From Microcaldota archaeon (lineage in GTDB: Archaea > Micrarchaeota > Micrarchaeia > Micrarchaeales > CABMGC01), in NCBI GenBank assembly GCA_021801225.1, contig JAJYYF010000024.1:1-43830 (forward strand): a DNA stretch of 43,830 nucleotides, read 5' to 3'. A model generated the notes under the pieces. The model searched no databases, was not told where the DNA came from, and worked only from the letters and a program-made list of their open reading frames with translations. Position 1 is the first letter of the stretch. Each line of letters opens with the position of its first letter. The position numbers and the translations under genes are program-made. Shown here piece by piece: positions 23,779 through 32,119 of this stretch.

Positions 23779-24063
23779 ATGAGTAATTTTGAAGAATTAT
23801 CTGAAAGTTTATGGAAAAAACCCACAAAAGAAAATTGGGAAGTTATGAAAAAATATCTTGTGAAAAGCACTGCTAAGTACTACAAAGTAAAGTTTGAAAA
23901 AGGCAAAATAAACAAAGAACAAGATCTTACAAAATCGTATGCAGAGATTTTTGATTCGAAAGAAAAAATATTGGGAAAAATACCTATTTTTATGAAAGAT
24001 GGAAAAGGTGTTCAAGGAGCTACGATTTATCTCGTCGGATTGCAGATATTAAATAATGATTGA
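23779..24063 (+). CDS. Unknown 94-aa protein in the cysD unit
   Basis: 94 residues from the ATG at 23779, 4 bp after the ribbon-helix-helix gene. An earlier in-frame ATG inside that gene is less likely. The sequence (NFEELSESLWKKPTKENWEV, KYYKVKFEKGKINKEQDL, KIPIFMKDGKGVQGATIYLV) looks like a small mixed alpha/beta cytoplasmic protein with no signal peptide. No family is recognised. Its stop is 10 bp before the preferred cysD start. Conserved linkage with cysD elsewhere would support a role in sulfate activation. Confidence 0.65.
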   Translation: MSNFEELSESLWKKPTKENWEVMKKYLVKSTAKYYKVKFEKGKINKEQDLTKSYAEIFDSKEKILGKIPIFMKDGKGVQGATIYLVGLQILNND

Positions 24064-24073
24064 TGGTGAAAAA

Positions 24074-24862
24074 ATGATTATACAGGATATAAAAGAATTA
24101 GAAGAAAAAAGTATTTACATTATAAGAGAGGCAACAAACAACTTCAAAAATGTTGCTGCGCTTTGGAGTATGGGAAAGGACAGTACCTCTATGCTTATGT
24201 TAGCAAGAAAGGCATTTCTCGGAAAGGTACCTTTCCCAGTAATACATATAGATAACGGAATAGATTTTCCAGAAACATATAAGTTCAGAGATGAACTTGC
24301 AAAGAAATGGAATCTTGATCTTATAGTAGCAAAGAGTGAGATAAAACCAGAGATGTCAGGTTTTGCATGCTGTGGAGCAAACAAAACAGTTGCGCTGAAG
24401 AAACTTATGAAAGAACGAGGTTTTGATGCACTTATAGTTTCAATAAGAAGAGATGAACACGGAATAAGGGCAAAGGAACGTTACGTTAGCCCTAGAACAA
24501 AAGAGTTCAAATGGAATTATAAGAATCAACCAGCAGAGGTATGGGGTAATTATCTTTCAGAGTTAGGAAAAGGAGGACACGTTAGAGTTCATCCATTATT
24601 AGATTGGAATGAAATAGATATTTGGAACTATACGAAAAGAGAAAAGATACCTATGAATCCACTTTACTTTTCAAGAAATAACCACAGATACAGAAGCTTA
24701 GGTTGTACACATTGCACAGTTCCAATAAAATCTAATGCAAAAAGTATTGATGACATAATAAAAGAATTAGAAATAACACAAGTAGAAGAAAGAGCAGGAA
24801 GAGAACAAGATAAGGAAAAGTCATACGTTATGGAAAAGTTGCGTGCTTTAGGATATATGTGA
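24074..24862 (+). CDS. cysD: Sulfate adenylyltransferase subunit 2 (CysD), PP-loop ATPase
   Basis: 262 residues from ATG 24074, chosen because GGTGA lies five bases upstream; an ATG at 24056 lacks any such site. ALWSMGKDSTSMLML is the PP-loop (SxGKDS), with VIHIDNGIDFPETYKFRDEL, SIRRDEHGIRAKERYVSPR and VHPLLDWNEIDIWNYTKREK, all typical of CysD. SLGCTHCTVPI near the end is also family-like. Together with CysN it makes adenosine 5'-phosphosulfate from ATP and sulfate, driven by GTP. It lies 15 bp before the GTPase gene. No APS kinase or reductase is nearby. Confidence 0.92.
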   Translation: MIIQDIKELEEKSIYIIREATNNFKNVAALWSMGKDSTSMLMLARKAFLGKVPFPVIHIDNGIDFPETYKFRDELAKKWNLDLIVAKSEIKPEMSGFACCGANKTVALKKLMKERGFDALIVSIRRDEHGIRAKERYVSPRTKEFKWNYKNQPAEVWGNYLSELGKGGHVRVHPLLDWNEIDIWNYTKREKIPMNPLYFSRNNHRYRSLGCTHCTVPIKSNAKSIDDIIKELEITQVEERAGREQDKEKSYVMEKLRALGYM

Positions 24863-24877
24863 AAACATTGTGATTGT

Positions 24878-26101
24878 ATGATTATAAGAAGAGTTACGCT
24901 TTTAGGCCATAAAGATCATGGAAAGTCTACACTTATTGGAAATCTTTCTATACTAACAGGATCAGTAACCGAAGCTAGAATAAACGATGCCAAAAAAACT
25001 AGTGAAAAGTTAGGACTTAAGTTTGAGCCGGGATTTATACTAGACAGCTTTTATGAAGAAAGAGAAGAAGGTATGACTATAGACACAACTAGAGCACAAG
25101 TCAAGTATGGAGAGGATGCTTTTGAGTTCATAGACGTTCCGGGACACGAGGAGCTAACTAAAAACATGATAAGCGGTGCGTCCTACGCTGACGCTGCTCT
25201 CCTTATGGTTTCTACAAAAGAAGATGAGGGAATTAAAACTCAAACAAAAAGACATTTATTTATAGCAAAGATGTTAGGAATAGAGAGAGTTGTAGTAGCA
25301 ATAAACAAGATGGATCTTGCACAATACAAAAAAGAAAAGTTCAATGAGATAAAAGATGAGTTAAGTGAGTACTTAACTAACATAGGATTTAATGAAAAAA
25401 ATATTGCTTTTGTACCAATTTCAGCTTACACTGGAGAAGGACTTACTAAAAACAGTGCAAATATGCCATGGTATAAAGATGGTAGTTTAATTGAGATGTT
25501 AGTAAAGTTTTCTGGAAAGAAAAAAGCTTCATCAGATGAGTTAGTTGTTTTATTACAAGGAGAACTTGGAGGCGATAAAAAAATATTAACTGGGAAGGTT
25601 TTATCAGGATCTCTTTCTCTTAGTAGTAAAGTCAAGATACTTCCTTCAAACGAAGAGCTTTCTATAAAACAAATAGTAGTACGTGGAAAAAATGTTAAAA
25701 AAGCAGTTAAAGATGAGAATATTGCATTAAGCATAGAAGATGAGGTTTCTGGAAAGATAAGAGGTTCAGTACTTTTAGATAAAGACAGTAATAAAAAAAT
25801 ATCACGAGAGATACAGACAACTATTTTCTTTTTAAGAAATATGAATGGAAGAGTATCTATACTCATAAATGGTTCAAGAATTAACTGTAAAAGCATACAA
25901 ATAAACAAAGTAATTGATATAAAAACTGGAAAAGAAGTTCGTGGTTCCAATATTAAACCGTTAGGAGCAGCAAAGGCATTAATAAAACTAGAAAATAAGA
26001 TATTTATGGAAAGATTCAACTCTGTTCCAGAGTTAGGAAGATTTGCAATTTATGATAATGATAAGTTTTCTGGAATAGGTATTGTTGAAGTGGTCAAATG
26101 A
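24878..26101 (+). CDS. cysN: Sulfate adenylyltransferase GTPase subunit (CysN-like)
   Basis: 407 residues. A translational GTPase-type G domain: G1 GHKDHGKST, G2 EEGMTIDTTRAQV, G3 DVPGHEELTKNM, G4 NKMDL and G5 SAYTGEG. Two beta-barrel domains follow (~215-400). The sequence sits between EF-1alpha and CysN, but pairing with CysD 15 bp upstream argues for CysN, which couples GTP hydrolysis to APS synthesis. Length ~407 fits the short archaeal form without an APS-kinase fusion. The stop overlaps the next start (ATGA). Confidence 0.88.
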   Translation: MIIRRVTLLGHKDHGKSTLIGNLSILTGSVTEARINDAKKTSEKLGLKFEPGFILDSFYEEREEGMTIDTTRAQVKYGEDAFEFIDVPGHEELTKNMISGASYADAALLMVSTKEDEGIKTQTKRHLFIAKMLGIERVVVAINKMDLAQYKKEKFNEIKDELSEYLTNIGFNEKNIAFVPISAYTGEGLTKNSANMPWYKDGSLIEMLVKFSGKKKASSDELVVLLQGELGGDKKILTGKVLSGSLSLSSKVKILPSNEELSIKQIVVRGKNVKKAVKDENIALSIEDEVSGKIRGSVLLDKDSNKKISREIQTTIFFLRNMNGRVSILINGSRINCKSIQINKVIDIKTGKEVRGSNIKPLGAAKALIKLENKIFMERFNSVPELGRFAIYDNDKFSGIGIVEVVK

Positions 26102-27222
26102 AAAATATTTTAATTATGGAATCTGGATCATTCAAAACATTTGGAGGAGCTGCAAATGCTACTTATGACATATATAAATTTTTGAAAGAAAGTAAAGAGT
26201 ACAATGTGGATCTTTTTGCAGAGTTTACTAAATTAGATAGTACAATAAAAAGTATAAGTACAGAAAACATGAAAAATAAAAAGTATGATGCTGTACTTAT
26301 GAACTCAATAAGAGATGTTCCTTTCGTTTTAAAGTATCTTTTAAATGGAAAAAGTAAAAATGCAAAGTATATTTATGTAGATAGAGGAAATGTTTTACTG
26401 AACTTTAAATTAGCTAAAGGTAAAAGATTACTTCCAAAAATGATTGCGAGACAGTACTTGATGCATAAAATGAAGGGTTTTTTATCTTGTTATATCGCCT
26501 TATCTGCACTGCAACTTAAAATTGCAAAGGGATTTTTTAAAGAAAAAACACAGTTGTGTTATTTACCAATAACTCCAAATCAGAACTTTAAAAGGATTTT
26601 AGTAGGAAACAAATCTTCTGCAGGAGTTTATGTTGGAAGATTGGATGAGAAACAGAAAAAGGTAGGATTGTTGATAAAAGGCGTTGAGAGAGTAGCGACT
26701 ATGAACCCCGAACTTAGAAGTAAACATTTGTTGACTATTATAGGAGCTGGACCTGATGAACAAAAATATAAAAAATATGTAAAGGACATGTTTCTTGAAA
26801 AAAATATTAAATTTGAGGGTTATGCTAATGAAAAAGAACTCGTCAGGTATTACAACTCTTCAGGTTTTTTTGTATCACATTCCGAATGGGAGGGCATGAG
26901 TAGAACATTTGTAGAAGCAATGGCATGTGGACTTCCGCTTTTAATAAATGAAAAAAATAATACATTAATAGGTTATAACCCAATGACATGGTTAGTAACA
27001 AACGAATACAATGGACTTGTTTATAAGTATGGGGATATAGAGGACTTTGCGAGGAGGTTTTATGATCTTTATAAAAGAGTATCATTCCGCAATGAGCTAT
27101 CTAGAAATGCATATGAGTTTTCAAAGCAGTTTGATAATTTAGAGAACTTAAAAACGTATAAGGATATAATAGAGAGACTTTTGTTGGATAAATTAGTTTC
27201 AGGAATAATATTCAAACAGTAA
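26098..27222 (+). CDS. Glycosyltransferase family 4
   Basis: 374 residues, GT-B fold. ILIMESGSFKTFGGAANATY at the N-terminus, GVYVGRLDEKQKKVGLLIKG (start of the donor domain), LTIIGAGPDEQKYKKYV, and SEWEGMSRTFVEAMACGLPL with the E-x7-E signature that binds the sugar nucleotide. It transfers a sugar to a glycan or lipid. The start overlaps cysN, so it belongs to the sulfate-activation unit; this suggests that activated sulfate and glycan assembly are linked. A hydrophobic stretch near the N-terminus (~125-150) could touch the membrane. No signal peptide. Confidence 0.9.
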   Translation: MKNILIMESGSFKTFGGAANATYDIYKFLKESKEYNVDLFAEFTKLDSTIKSISTENMKNKKYDAVLMNSIRDVPFVLKYLLNGKSKNAKYIYVDRGNVLLNFKLAKGKRLLPKMIARQYLMHKMKGFLSCYIALSALQLKIAKGFFKEKTQLCYLPITPNQNFKRILVGNKSSAGVYVGRLDEKQKKVGLLIKGVERVATMNPELRSKHLLTIIGAGPDEQKYKKYVKDMFLEKNIKFEGYANEKELVRYYNSSGFFVSHSEWEGMSRTFVEAMACGLPLLINEKNNTLIGYNPMTWLVTNEYNGLVYKYGDIEDFARRFYDLYKRVSFRNELSRNAYEFSKQFDNLENLKTYKDIIERLLLDKLVSGIIFKQ

Positions 27223-27223
27223 G

Positions 27224-28702
27224 TTATAGTGAAAAGTACTTTAAAATCATTGTAGAGATATCAGTTATTTTTATTGAGGACAACTTAGTTTTTTTATTAG
27301 GACTAAGTACTCCGAATACTGCCATTCTTGTATGATCACCTCTTTTTGGAGGTTCAGGACTCATGAAGTTTGTTTTTTTAGAAAAGTTAAAGATATCTAT
27401 AGAGTAACCAGGCATCGCTTCGACAAAAAGATCTGGAGCTATAAATGAAGGTTTTGTAGTATAATATTTTGTTGCGTCATAAATGCCCTTTATTATTTTT
27501 TTGCCGTTTTTGTCTGTTATTTGGAGAAGGCTTTTTGAGAGTAATAATTTTATTTTATTAACTTCGTTTGGCTTAACAATACCATTTTTAAAGCGTTTGT
27601 CGTTAATAAATATAGTTGCTACATTTATGTTTGAGATTCCTGCGAATGCTACTGTCTTTTCCATATTATAATCGAATAAATGCAAACGCGTATAATCACC
27701 TGAAGATGCTGATGAAAGAACCTTCCCTACTGATTTATGAACTAGTTTCTTTGCGCCGTGAGGAAGTTTATCATAAACTTTTCTTAACCCTGTTTTCATA
27801 GCTTTTTCTCTTATCGAGTATGACAATGGTGCATTTTCATTTTTATTATAAGAACTTGAGATACTTTTAAGTATTGAGTCCTTTAATGATGCAAAATTAT
27901 TTTTTATTAACCATGAGTTAATCAGTAGCTTTTCTTTTATTGGTTGTGCACCATGATCAGAAACTATCATTACAACTCCATTTTCCTTTTCTGCGCGTGC
28001 TATACAAATTTGTATAAAGTTGTCTATTGCCTTGTATATTGGGAGTAAGTACTCAGGATAATCTCTCATATTTAAAACAAAATGTTGTAATCTATCTGTT
28101 TCTGTAAAACAGACATAAACAAAGTCGTAATTCTTTTTTTCCATTGCTTCTTTTGCTATTTTTGATCTAGAAGTTATACTTTTCACAAAATGTGTTACAG
28201 CCTCTTTTTCACTCATCTTGCCTGCTTTCATATCTTTTTCTATATCTGGTTCTCCTGTAAAGTTTTCTTTTTTCATAAGAAGTTCCATTAACTTTGAGTT
28301 GGGTTTTGCTTTTAATGGAAAACCGCTTATAAAATCTAAATTTTTATAACTCGGCACTTTTGTATCCATTGCAGGAGTTATTATAAGTGATTTGAGATTG
28401 TTGTCACATAATTTTTTCCAAAAAGGTGGAGTTTTATCTGAGTCATAAAATGCTAAATCAGGAGTATAATCGCTTTTCATCTCAAAAAAATCAGGTACGC
28501 CATGAACTGAAGGATTTTTACCAGTATATATAGTAGGCCAAGCCGCACCTGTCATTGGTGGCAATGTTGTGTCCATCTCTATTAAAGAACCCATTGCTAG
28601 TATTTTTTTGAAGCCTTGTAGAGATCCTTTCTCACTTAACTCTTTTATTAACCATAATGGAGCAGAGTCTATTCCTATTAAGTATAAATGTTTTTTTACC
28701 AA
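27224..28702 (-). CDS. Alkaline phosphatase superfamily phosphohydrolase (COG3379-like)
   Basis: 492 residues. YLIGIDSAPLWLIKEL (metal Asp), TLPPMTGAAWPTIYTGKNPS (nucleophile Thr/Ser region), HGVPDFF, FTETDRLQHFV (Asp/His) and VMIVSDHGAQPI (Asp-His) followed by PPKRGDHTRM (final His) are the type I phosphodiesterase blocks. Related archaeal proteins are often encoded near sulfate-activation genes. It ends one base from the convergent glycosyltransferase. It could remove phosphate or sulfate from sugar or nucleotide substrates (for instance PAP or sulfated glycan). No signal peptide. The exact substrate is unknown. Confidence 0.85.
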   Translation of the reverse strand: MVKKHLYLIGIDSAPLWLIKELSEKGSLQGFKKILAMGSLIEMDTTLPPMTGAAWPTIYTGKNPSVHGVPDFFEMKSDYTPDLAFYDSDKTPPFWKKLCDNNLKSLIITPAMDTKVPSYKNLDFISGFPLKAKPNSKLMELLMKKENFTGEPDIEKDMKAGKMSEKEAVTHFVKSITSRSKIAKEAMEKKNYDFVYVCFTETDRLQHFVLNMRDYPEYLLPIYKAIDNFIQICIARAEKENGVVMIVSDHGAQPIKEKLLINSWLIKNNFASLKDSILKSISSSYNKNENAPLSYSIREKAMKTGLRKVYDKLPHGAKKLVHKSVGKVLSSASSGDYTRLHLFDYNMEKTVAFAGISNINVATIFINDKRFKNGIVKPNEVNKIKLLLSKSLLQITDKNGKKIIKGIYDATKYYTTKPSFIAPDLFVEAMPGYSIDIFNFSKKTNFMSPEPPKRGDHTRMAVFGVLSPNKKTKLSSIKITDISTMILKYFSL

Positions 28703-28735
28703 GTAATCAACATTGTTAATCTGAATTTAAGCATG

Positions 28736-28746
28736 TATATAATTCT
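28736..28746 (+). promoter_or_regulatory. TATA-like box of the endonuclease III gene
   Basis: gtatataattc is centred ~25-28 bp before the ATG at 28766, consistent with a leaderless transcript. It is AT-symmetrical, so it may also serve the divergent phosphohydrolase gene. Confidence 0.45.
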
Positions 28747-28765
28747 TTTTAAGTAATTTATATTT

Positions 28766-29401
28766 ATGGTTGAGTATACTGAACTTGTTATAAAAAGACT
28801 TTTGAATAAATACCCAGATAAATTGCATACGGTGCTTAAACATAAGAATAATACAGAACTTTTCGTTGCAGTACTTTTATCACCGCAATGTAATGACAAT
28901 CAAGTAAATAAAGTTACAACTAATCTTTTTAAAAGATATAAAACATTTGAAGATTATTCTGAAGCAAATATAAAAAGTTTATACAAAGAACTTAAGGGTT
29001 TGAATTATTACAAAACAAAGGCGCGCCACCTAAAAAAGGCATCGCAGATAATTATAGAAAAGTTCAATGGGAAGGTCCCTCAGACAATGCCAGAGTTATT
29101 AGAACTTCCAGGAGTAGGAAGAAAGGTTGCAAATGTAATGTTAAATGAGGGTTTTAATATAGCTAAATATGGCATAGCTGTAGATACGCACTGCATTGTT
29201 GTTTCACAAAGATTAGGACTTTCAAAAAATAAAACAGCTGATAAAATAGAGATTGATCTTAAAAGAAGATTTCCTGAAAAATACTGGAAGATACTCTCTA
29301 ACTTGTTTATTGCTTTAGGAAGGGATACATGTACAGCTAAAGAGAAGTTTTGTACTAGATGCGTATTGAAAGATATTTGTATTAGCAGTGAAGATAAATA
29401 A
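28766..29401 (+). CDS. nth: Endonuclease III (DNA glycosylase/AP lyase)
   Basis: 211 residues. The helix-hairpin-helix LELPGVGRKVANVML contains the catalytic Lys (GRK), followed by GIAVDTHCIVV with the catalytic Asp (VDTH). The C-terminus has CTAKEKFCTRCVLKDIC, the Cx6Cx2Cx5C ligands of the 4Fe-4S cluster. All functional residues are intact. It excises oxidised pyrimidines in base excision repair. ATG 28766 gives the normal N-terminus. It is followed 11 bp later by a DUF3850 gene on the same strand. Confidence 0.95.
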   Translation: MVEYTELVIKRLLNKYPDKLHTVLKHKNNTELFVAVLLSPQCNDNQVNKVTTNLFKRYKTFEDYSEANIKSLYKELKGLNYYKTKARHLKKASQIIIEKFNGKVPQTMPELLELPGVGRKVANVMLNEGFNIAKYGIAVDTHCIVVSQRLGLSKNKTADKIEIDLKRRFPEKYWKILSNLFIALGRDTCTAKEKFCTRCVLKDICISSEDK

Positions 29402-29412
29402 TTGGTGAAATA

Positions 29413-29673
29413 ATGGAGATAGAAAAGAAGATTTGGATAAAGTATTTTGATGCAATATTATCTGGAAAGAAAACATTTGAATTAAGGCTTGATGATTATC
29501 AGTACAAAGAAGGAGATGTACTAAATTTGAGGGAGTGGGATCCAGAAAAAAAGAGTTACACTGGAAGAAGTATTAAAAAAGAGATAACGTATGTTTTACA
29601 TACTAAAAATGTAAATTTTTGGGATAAGAAAGAGATAGATGAGAAAGGCTTTGTTGTTTTAAGCTTTAAATAA
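29413..29673 (+). CDS. DUF3850 / ASCH-like RNA-binding domain protein
   Basis: 86 residues with GGTGA eight bases before ATG. WIKYFDAILSGKKTFELRLDD followed by YKEGDVLNLREWDPEKKSYTGRS and the ITYVLHT strand match the DUF3850 branch of ASCH/PUA-like domains, proposed to bind nucleic acid. Complete single-domain protein. It lies directly downstream of nth and 25 bp from the convergent aIF1 gene. Function unknown beyond the fold. Confidence 0.8.
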   Translation: MEIEKKIWIKYFDAILSGKKTFELRLDDYQYKEGDVLNLREWDPEKKSYTGRSIKKEITYVLHTKNVNFWDKKEIDEKGFVVLSFK

Positions 29674-29698
29674 TCAAAAAATAAAGAGAGCTAGGGGA

Positions 29699-30004
29699 TT
29701 AAGCTGCATCGATGCTCTCTTCGGGATATCCTAATGAAAGCAATGCCTTCTTTACAGCTTCTTTGTGTTCACCTTGAAGCTCTATTATCCCATTCTTCGA
29801 GGTTCCACCGCATGCTAACATGTGTTTTAACTCTTTAGCGGTTTTTTCTAGTTCATCTCCTGTCAAACCTGAAACAACAGTCATGTATTTTTTGAACTTT
29901 TTCTTTTCAGTATATACTTTTATTTTACGGTTTGTTTCTTTGTTTAGAACATCACATACGCAGATCTCTTTAGGGAGACCGCACTTTGGACAAATGTCAG
30001 GCAT
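29699..30004 (-). CDS. Translation initiation factor aIF1 (SUI1)
   Basis: 101 residues. An N-terminal CPKCGLPKEICVCD gives paired CxxC-like ligands for zinc, followed by the SUI1 domain: KKKFKKYMTVVSGL, ELEKTAKELKHMLACGGTSK and GIIELQGEHKEAVKKALLSLG. It promotes start-codon selection on the small subunit. The start overlaps the L29 stop by one base (TAATG). It is the last gene of the ribosomal operon here; the genes that follow in many archaea (RNase P protein Rpp29, S17, L14) are absent. Confidence 0.93.
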   Translation of the reverse strand: MPDICPKCGLPKEICVCDVLNKETNRKIKVYTEKKKFKKYMTVVSGLTGDELEKTAKELKHMLACGGTSKNGIIELQGEHKEAVKKALLSLGYPEESIDAA

Positions 30005-30201
30005 TAAGTTGCCACACCTCTTTCTTTAAGAAGAGTTAAAATTTGTGCTATTGTCCTTTTCATCTCTCTTAGCTTTACCTGTTTGCTTGAAACTCCTGTA
30101 GAGACAATCTTACGTTTCTCTATCCCCTTGTCAAGCTTTAGCTCTTTTAGCTTTGCCATTAAAGCTTCATTTGAGAGTGCTCTTAATTCTTTTATTTTCA
30201 T
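30004..30201 (-). CDS. rpl29: Ribosomal protein L29
   Basis: 65 residues from the ATG at 30201 (an ATG at 30210 would add MII). KIKELRALSNEALMAKLKEL and LDKGIEKRKIVSTG plus VKLREMKRTIAQILTLLKER are the two-helix L29/L35e pattern. It binds 23S rRNA near the exit tunnel. It sits between S3 and aIF1, the conserved archaeal order, with a 48-bp spacer after S3. Confidence 0.9.
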   Translation of the reverse strand: MKIKELRALSNEALMAKLKELKLDKGIEKRKIVSTGVSSKQVKLREMKRTIAQILTLLKERGVAT

Positions 30202-30248
30202 AATTATCATTTTATTCGAAAAGATATTTAAACATTTATTTTTAGGAA

Positions 30249-30914
30249 TTATCTTCTTAAATCGATTGGTTTCTTGTTGAAACCTGCAGCTGCAATGTTT
30301 TTAGGAATGTCTACCTTTTTAATATCTCTATCTGGGAACTTTGTTCCTGGTGGAACTATTCTTACAGTTACGCCTATTGCTCCATATTTAGGGTATGAAG
30401 TTATCTGTGCAACATCGACAAGTTTTGATGAGTTTCCAGATTTAGGAAGATAGCCTAAACGTACCTTTAACTTCTTTGCACGTGCACCTTTTGCTGCTAG
30501 CTTTCCTTTAGCTATTATCTCTGCGCCTAGCGCTCCGTTCTCCATAATTTCTTTTATTGCTGTGTGAATTAGTCTTCTAGGATTTATTCCTCTTTCTAAT
30601 GAGTTAGCTATTGATTTAGCAACCAATCTTGGTTCTAATTTAGCATTAGGGACCTCTGCAACGCTTATTTGTGGATTTTCTAGCTTGAACCTCTTTTTCA
30701 TTGTTTCAGTTAGTGAATCTATAGTTTCTCCTCCACGTCCTATTACTCTTCCAGGATTCATAACATAAGGTGTTATTCTAGTTATTATAGGAGTTTTTTG
30801 TATCTCAACTCTTGAGAAGCCTGCTCTTGAGAGTTTAGACTCCATGTATCTGGAAATTCTTGTTTTTATTATAAGATCTGATATAAATTTTCTTTCTACT
30901 ACCACACAATTCAC
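30249..30914 (-). CDS. rps3: Ribosomal protein S3
   Basis: 221 residues. VVERKFISDLIIKTRI starts the N-terminal domain; the KH domain contains NPGRVIGRGGETIDSLTETM (GxxG loop), and the C-terminal domain has GALGAEIIAKGKLAAKGARA and VKIPPGT-like VRIVPPGTKFPD. Located in the 30S head near the mRNA entry. The ATG overlaps the L22 stop by four bases. Confidence 0.95.
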   Translation of the reverse strand: MNCVVVERKFISDLIIKTRISRYMESKLSRAGFSRVEIQKTPIITRITPYVMNPGRVIGRGGETIDSLTETMKKRFKLENPQISVAEVPNAKLEPRLVAKSIANSLERGINPRRLIHTAIKEIMENGALGAEIIAKGKLAAKGARAKKLKVRLGYLPKSGNSSKLVDVAQITSYPKYGAIGVTVRIVPPGTKFPDRDIKKVDIPKNIAAAGFNKKPIDLRR

Positions 30915-31726
30915 TCTTTATCTTTTGAAGCGTTATTATCAAGATTTTCTTGCTTAACTTCTTGTTTTTTCTCTATTTCTTTTGGTTTTTGTTCTGTTTT
31001 TGTTTCTGTTTTTTCTATTTTATGTTCTGCTTTCTTTTCTTCTGCTTTTGTTGTTTGAGTTAAGTTTTGTTTTGTTTCTTTCTGCTCTTTTGCTTTTGGT
31101 TTTACTTCTTTTGAGTCTTTTTGTTTTTCTTTAGTTTTTTCCTTTTTAACTACCTTAACTCTTTCTACAGATTCTAATTTTTTTGATATTCTTGATTTTT
31201 TATATATGAAGTACTTCATGTTTTTTGTCATTTCTTTTTCATCAGGGGATCCTAAAATAATCTCTATCTTTGCGTACTCAATGTCACTGTGCATCAATGC
31301 ACTTCTTCCGTACATTCCTCTGCCCCATGAGATGCCACCCTTTGATGGTTGTCTTCTCACTATTTGAGTTTTATTTGCACTTGCGTGTAAAACTATAAGA
31401 TCCTCACCTGGAAGTGCTTTATTGTTTGCATTTGCAATTGCGTTTAAAAGAACTAATCTTACCTCTTTTGCTGCTTTTACTGGATACTTACCTTTTCTTC
31501 CATGAAGTTCATGTCTTGCTCCCATGTGTTTGTTATGTCTTCTGAATAAAATAGGCATCTCCATTCTAGATAACTTTTCAGTTAATGCTACTGCACTACT
31601 TGCTTTTAAGTATCGTACAGCATCGCATACTGCTCCGAGATCTTTGTAACTTGCATTAATGTCTTCTTTATATGCGTATGCTAGTGCATCTTTACTTATA
31701 TTTATATTGAATGAGTACTTCATCAC
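30911..31726 (-). CDS. rpl22: Ribosomal protein L22 with a long Lys/Glu-rich C-terminal tail
   Basis: 271 residues. The first ~160 are a normal archaeal L22/L17e (AYAYKEDINASYKDLGAVCD, FRRHNKHMGARHELHGRKGK, YPVKAAKEVRLVLLNAIANA, RRQPSKGGISWGRGMYGRSA). Residues ~185-271 are a highly charged Lys/Glu/Gln tail (KEKTKEKQKDSKEVKPKAK, then similar). Archaeal L22 is usually ~150-160 aa, so the tail is an addition; it could reach out of the ribosome or reflect relaxed constraint. The tail is predicted to be disordered or coiled coil. Overlaps S19 by four bases. Confidence 0.93.
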   Translation of the reverse strand: MMKYSFNINISKDALAYAYKEDINASYKDLGAVCDAVRYLKASSAVALTEKLSRMEMPILFRRHNKHMGARHELHGRKGKYPVKAAKEVRLVLLNAIANANNKALPGEDLIVLHASANKTQIVRRQPSKGGISWGRGMYGRSALMHSDIEYAKIEIILGSPDEKEMTKNMKYFIYKKSRISKKLESVERVKVVKKEKTKEKQKDSKEVKPKAKEQKETKQNLTQTTKAEEKKAEHKIEKTETKTEQKPKEIEKKQEVKQENLDNNASKDKE

Positions 31727-32115
31727 TTCACCTCTAAGAACTTACTACCTCTTGTAGCTCTGATACCAGGAGCTGAGTGAATAACTCTTTTAGTACTAAA
31801 GGAAAACTCCCCTAATCTATGCCCCAACATCTGTTCAGTAATTATCATTTCTTTGAACTCCTTTCCATTGTAAACTCCAAACTTTAGGCCTACCCAGCTA
31901 GGCAGTATTACGGCTTCACGTATATGTGTTTTTATTACCTTTCCGCTCTTAGTTTTGATTGATTCATTAACCTTTTCAATTAATTCTTTGTATTCGTAAC
32001 CTAAACGTTTTATTGATCTTCTTTGTCTTGAAGTTAACATTGAAGAAAACTTTGTAATGTCGAGAGGTGTTATCTCCTCAATTGCTTTTCCTCTGAATTT
32101 ATATTGCCTTGCCAT
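31723..32115 (-). CDS. rps19: Ribosomal protein S19
   Basis: 130 residues. FRGKAIEEITPLDITKFSSM, LTSRQRRSIKRLGYEYKELI, VIKTHIREAVILPSWVGLKF and EQMLGHRLGEFSFSTKRVIH plus GIRATRGSKF are the archaeal S19/S15e blocks. It binds 16S rRNA in the 30S head with S13. Lies between L2 and L22 in the conserved order, starting 4 bp after the L2 stop. Confidence 0.95.
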   Translation of the reverse strand: MARQYKFRGKAIEEITPLDITKFSSMLTSRQRRSIKRLGYEYKELIEKVNESIKTKSGKVIKTHIREAVILPSWVGLKFGVYNGKEFKEMIITEQMLGHRLGEFSFSTKRVIHSAPGIRATRGSKFLEVK

Positions 32116-32119
32116 ATCA

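Noticed and set aside
25426-26019. 197-codon minus-strand ORF opposite cysN
   Set aside because: Shadow of the CysN-like GTPase; Leu/Phe/Ser-rich with no motif.
24878-26101. Translation elongation factor EF-1alpha
   Set aside because: The G-domain motifs fit both, but tight coupling to cysD and the loop sequences favour the CysN role.
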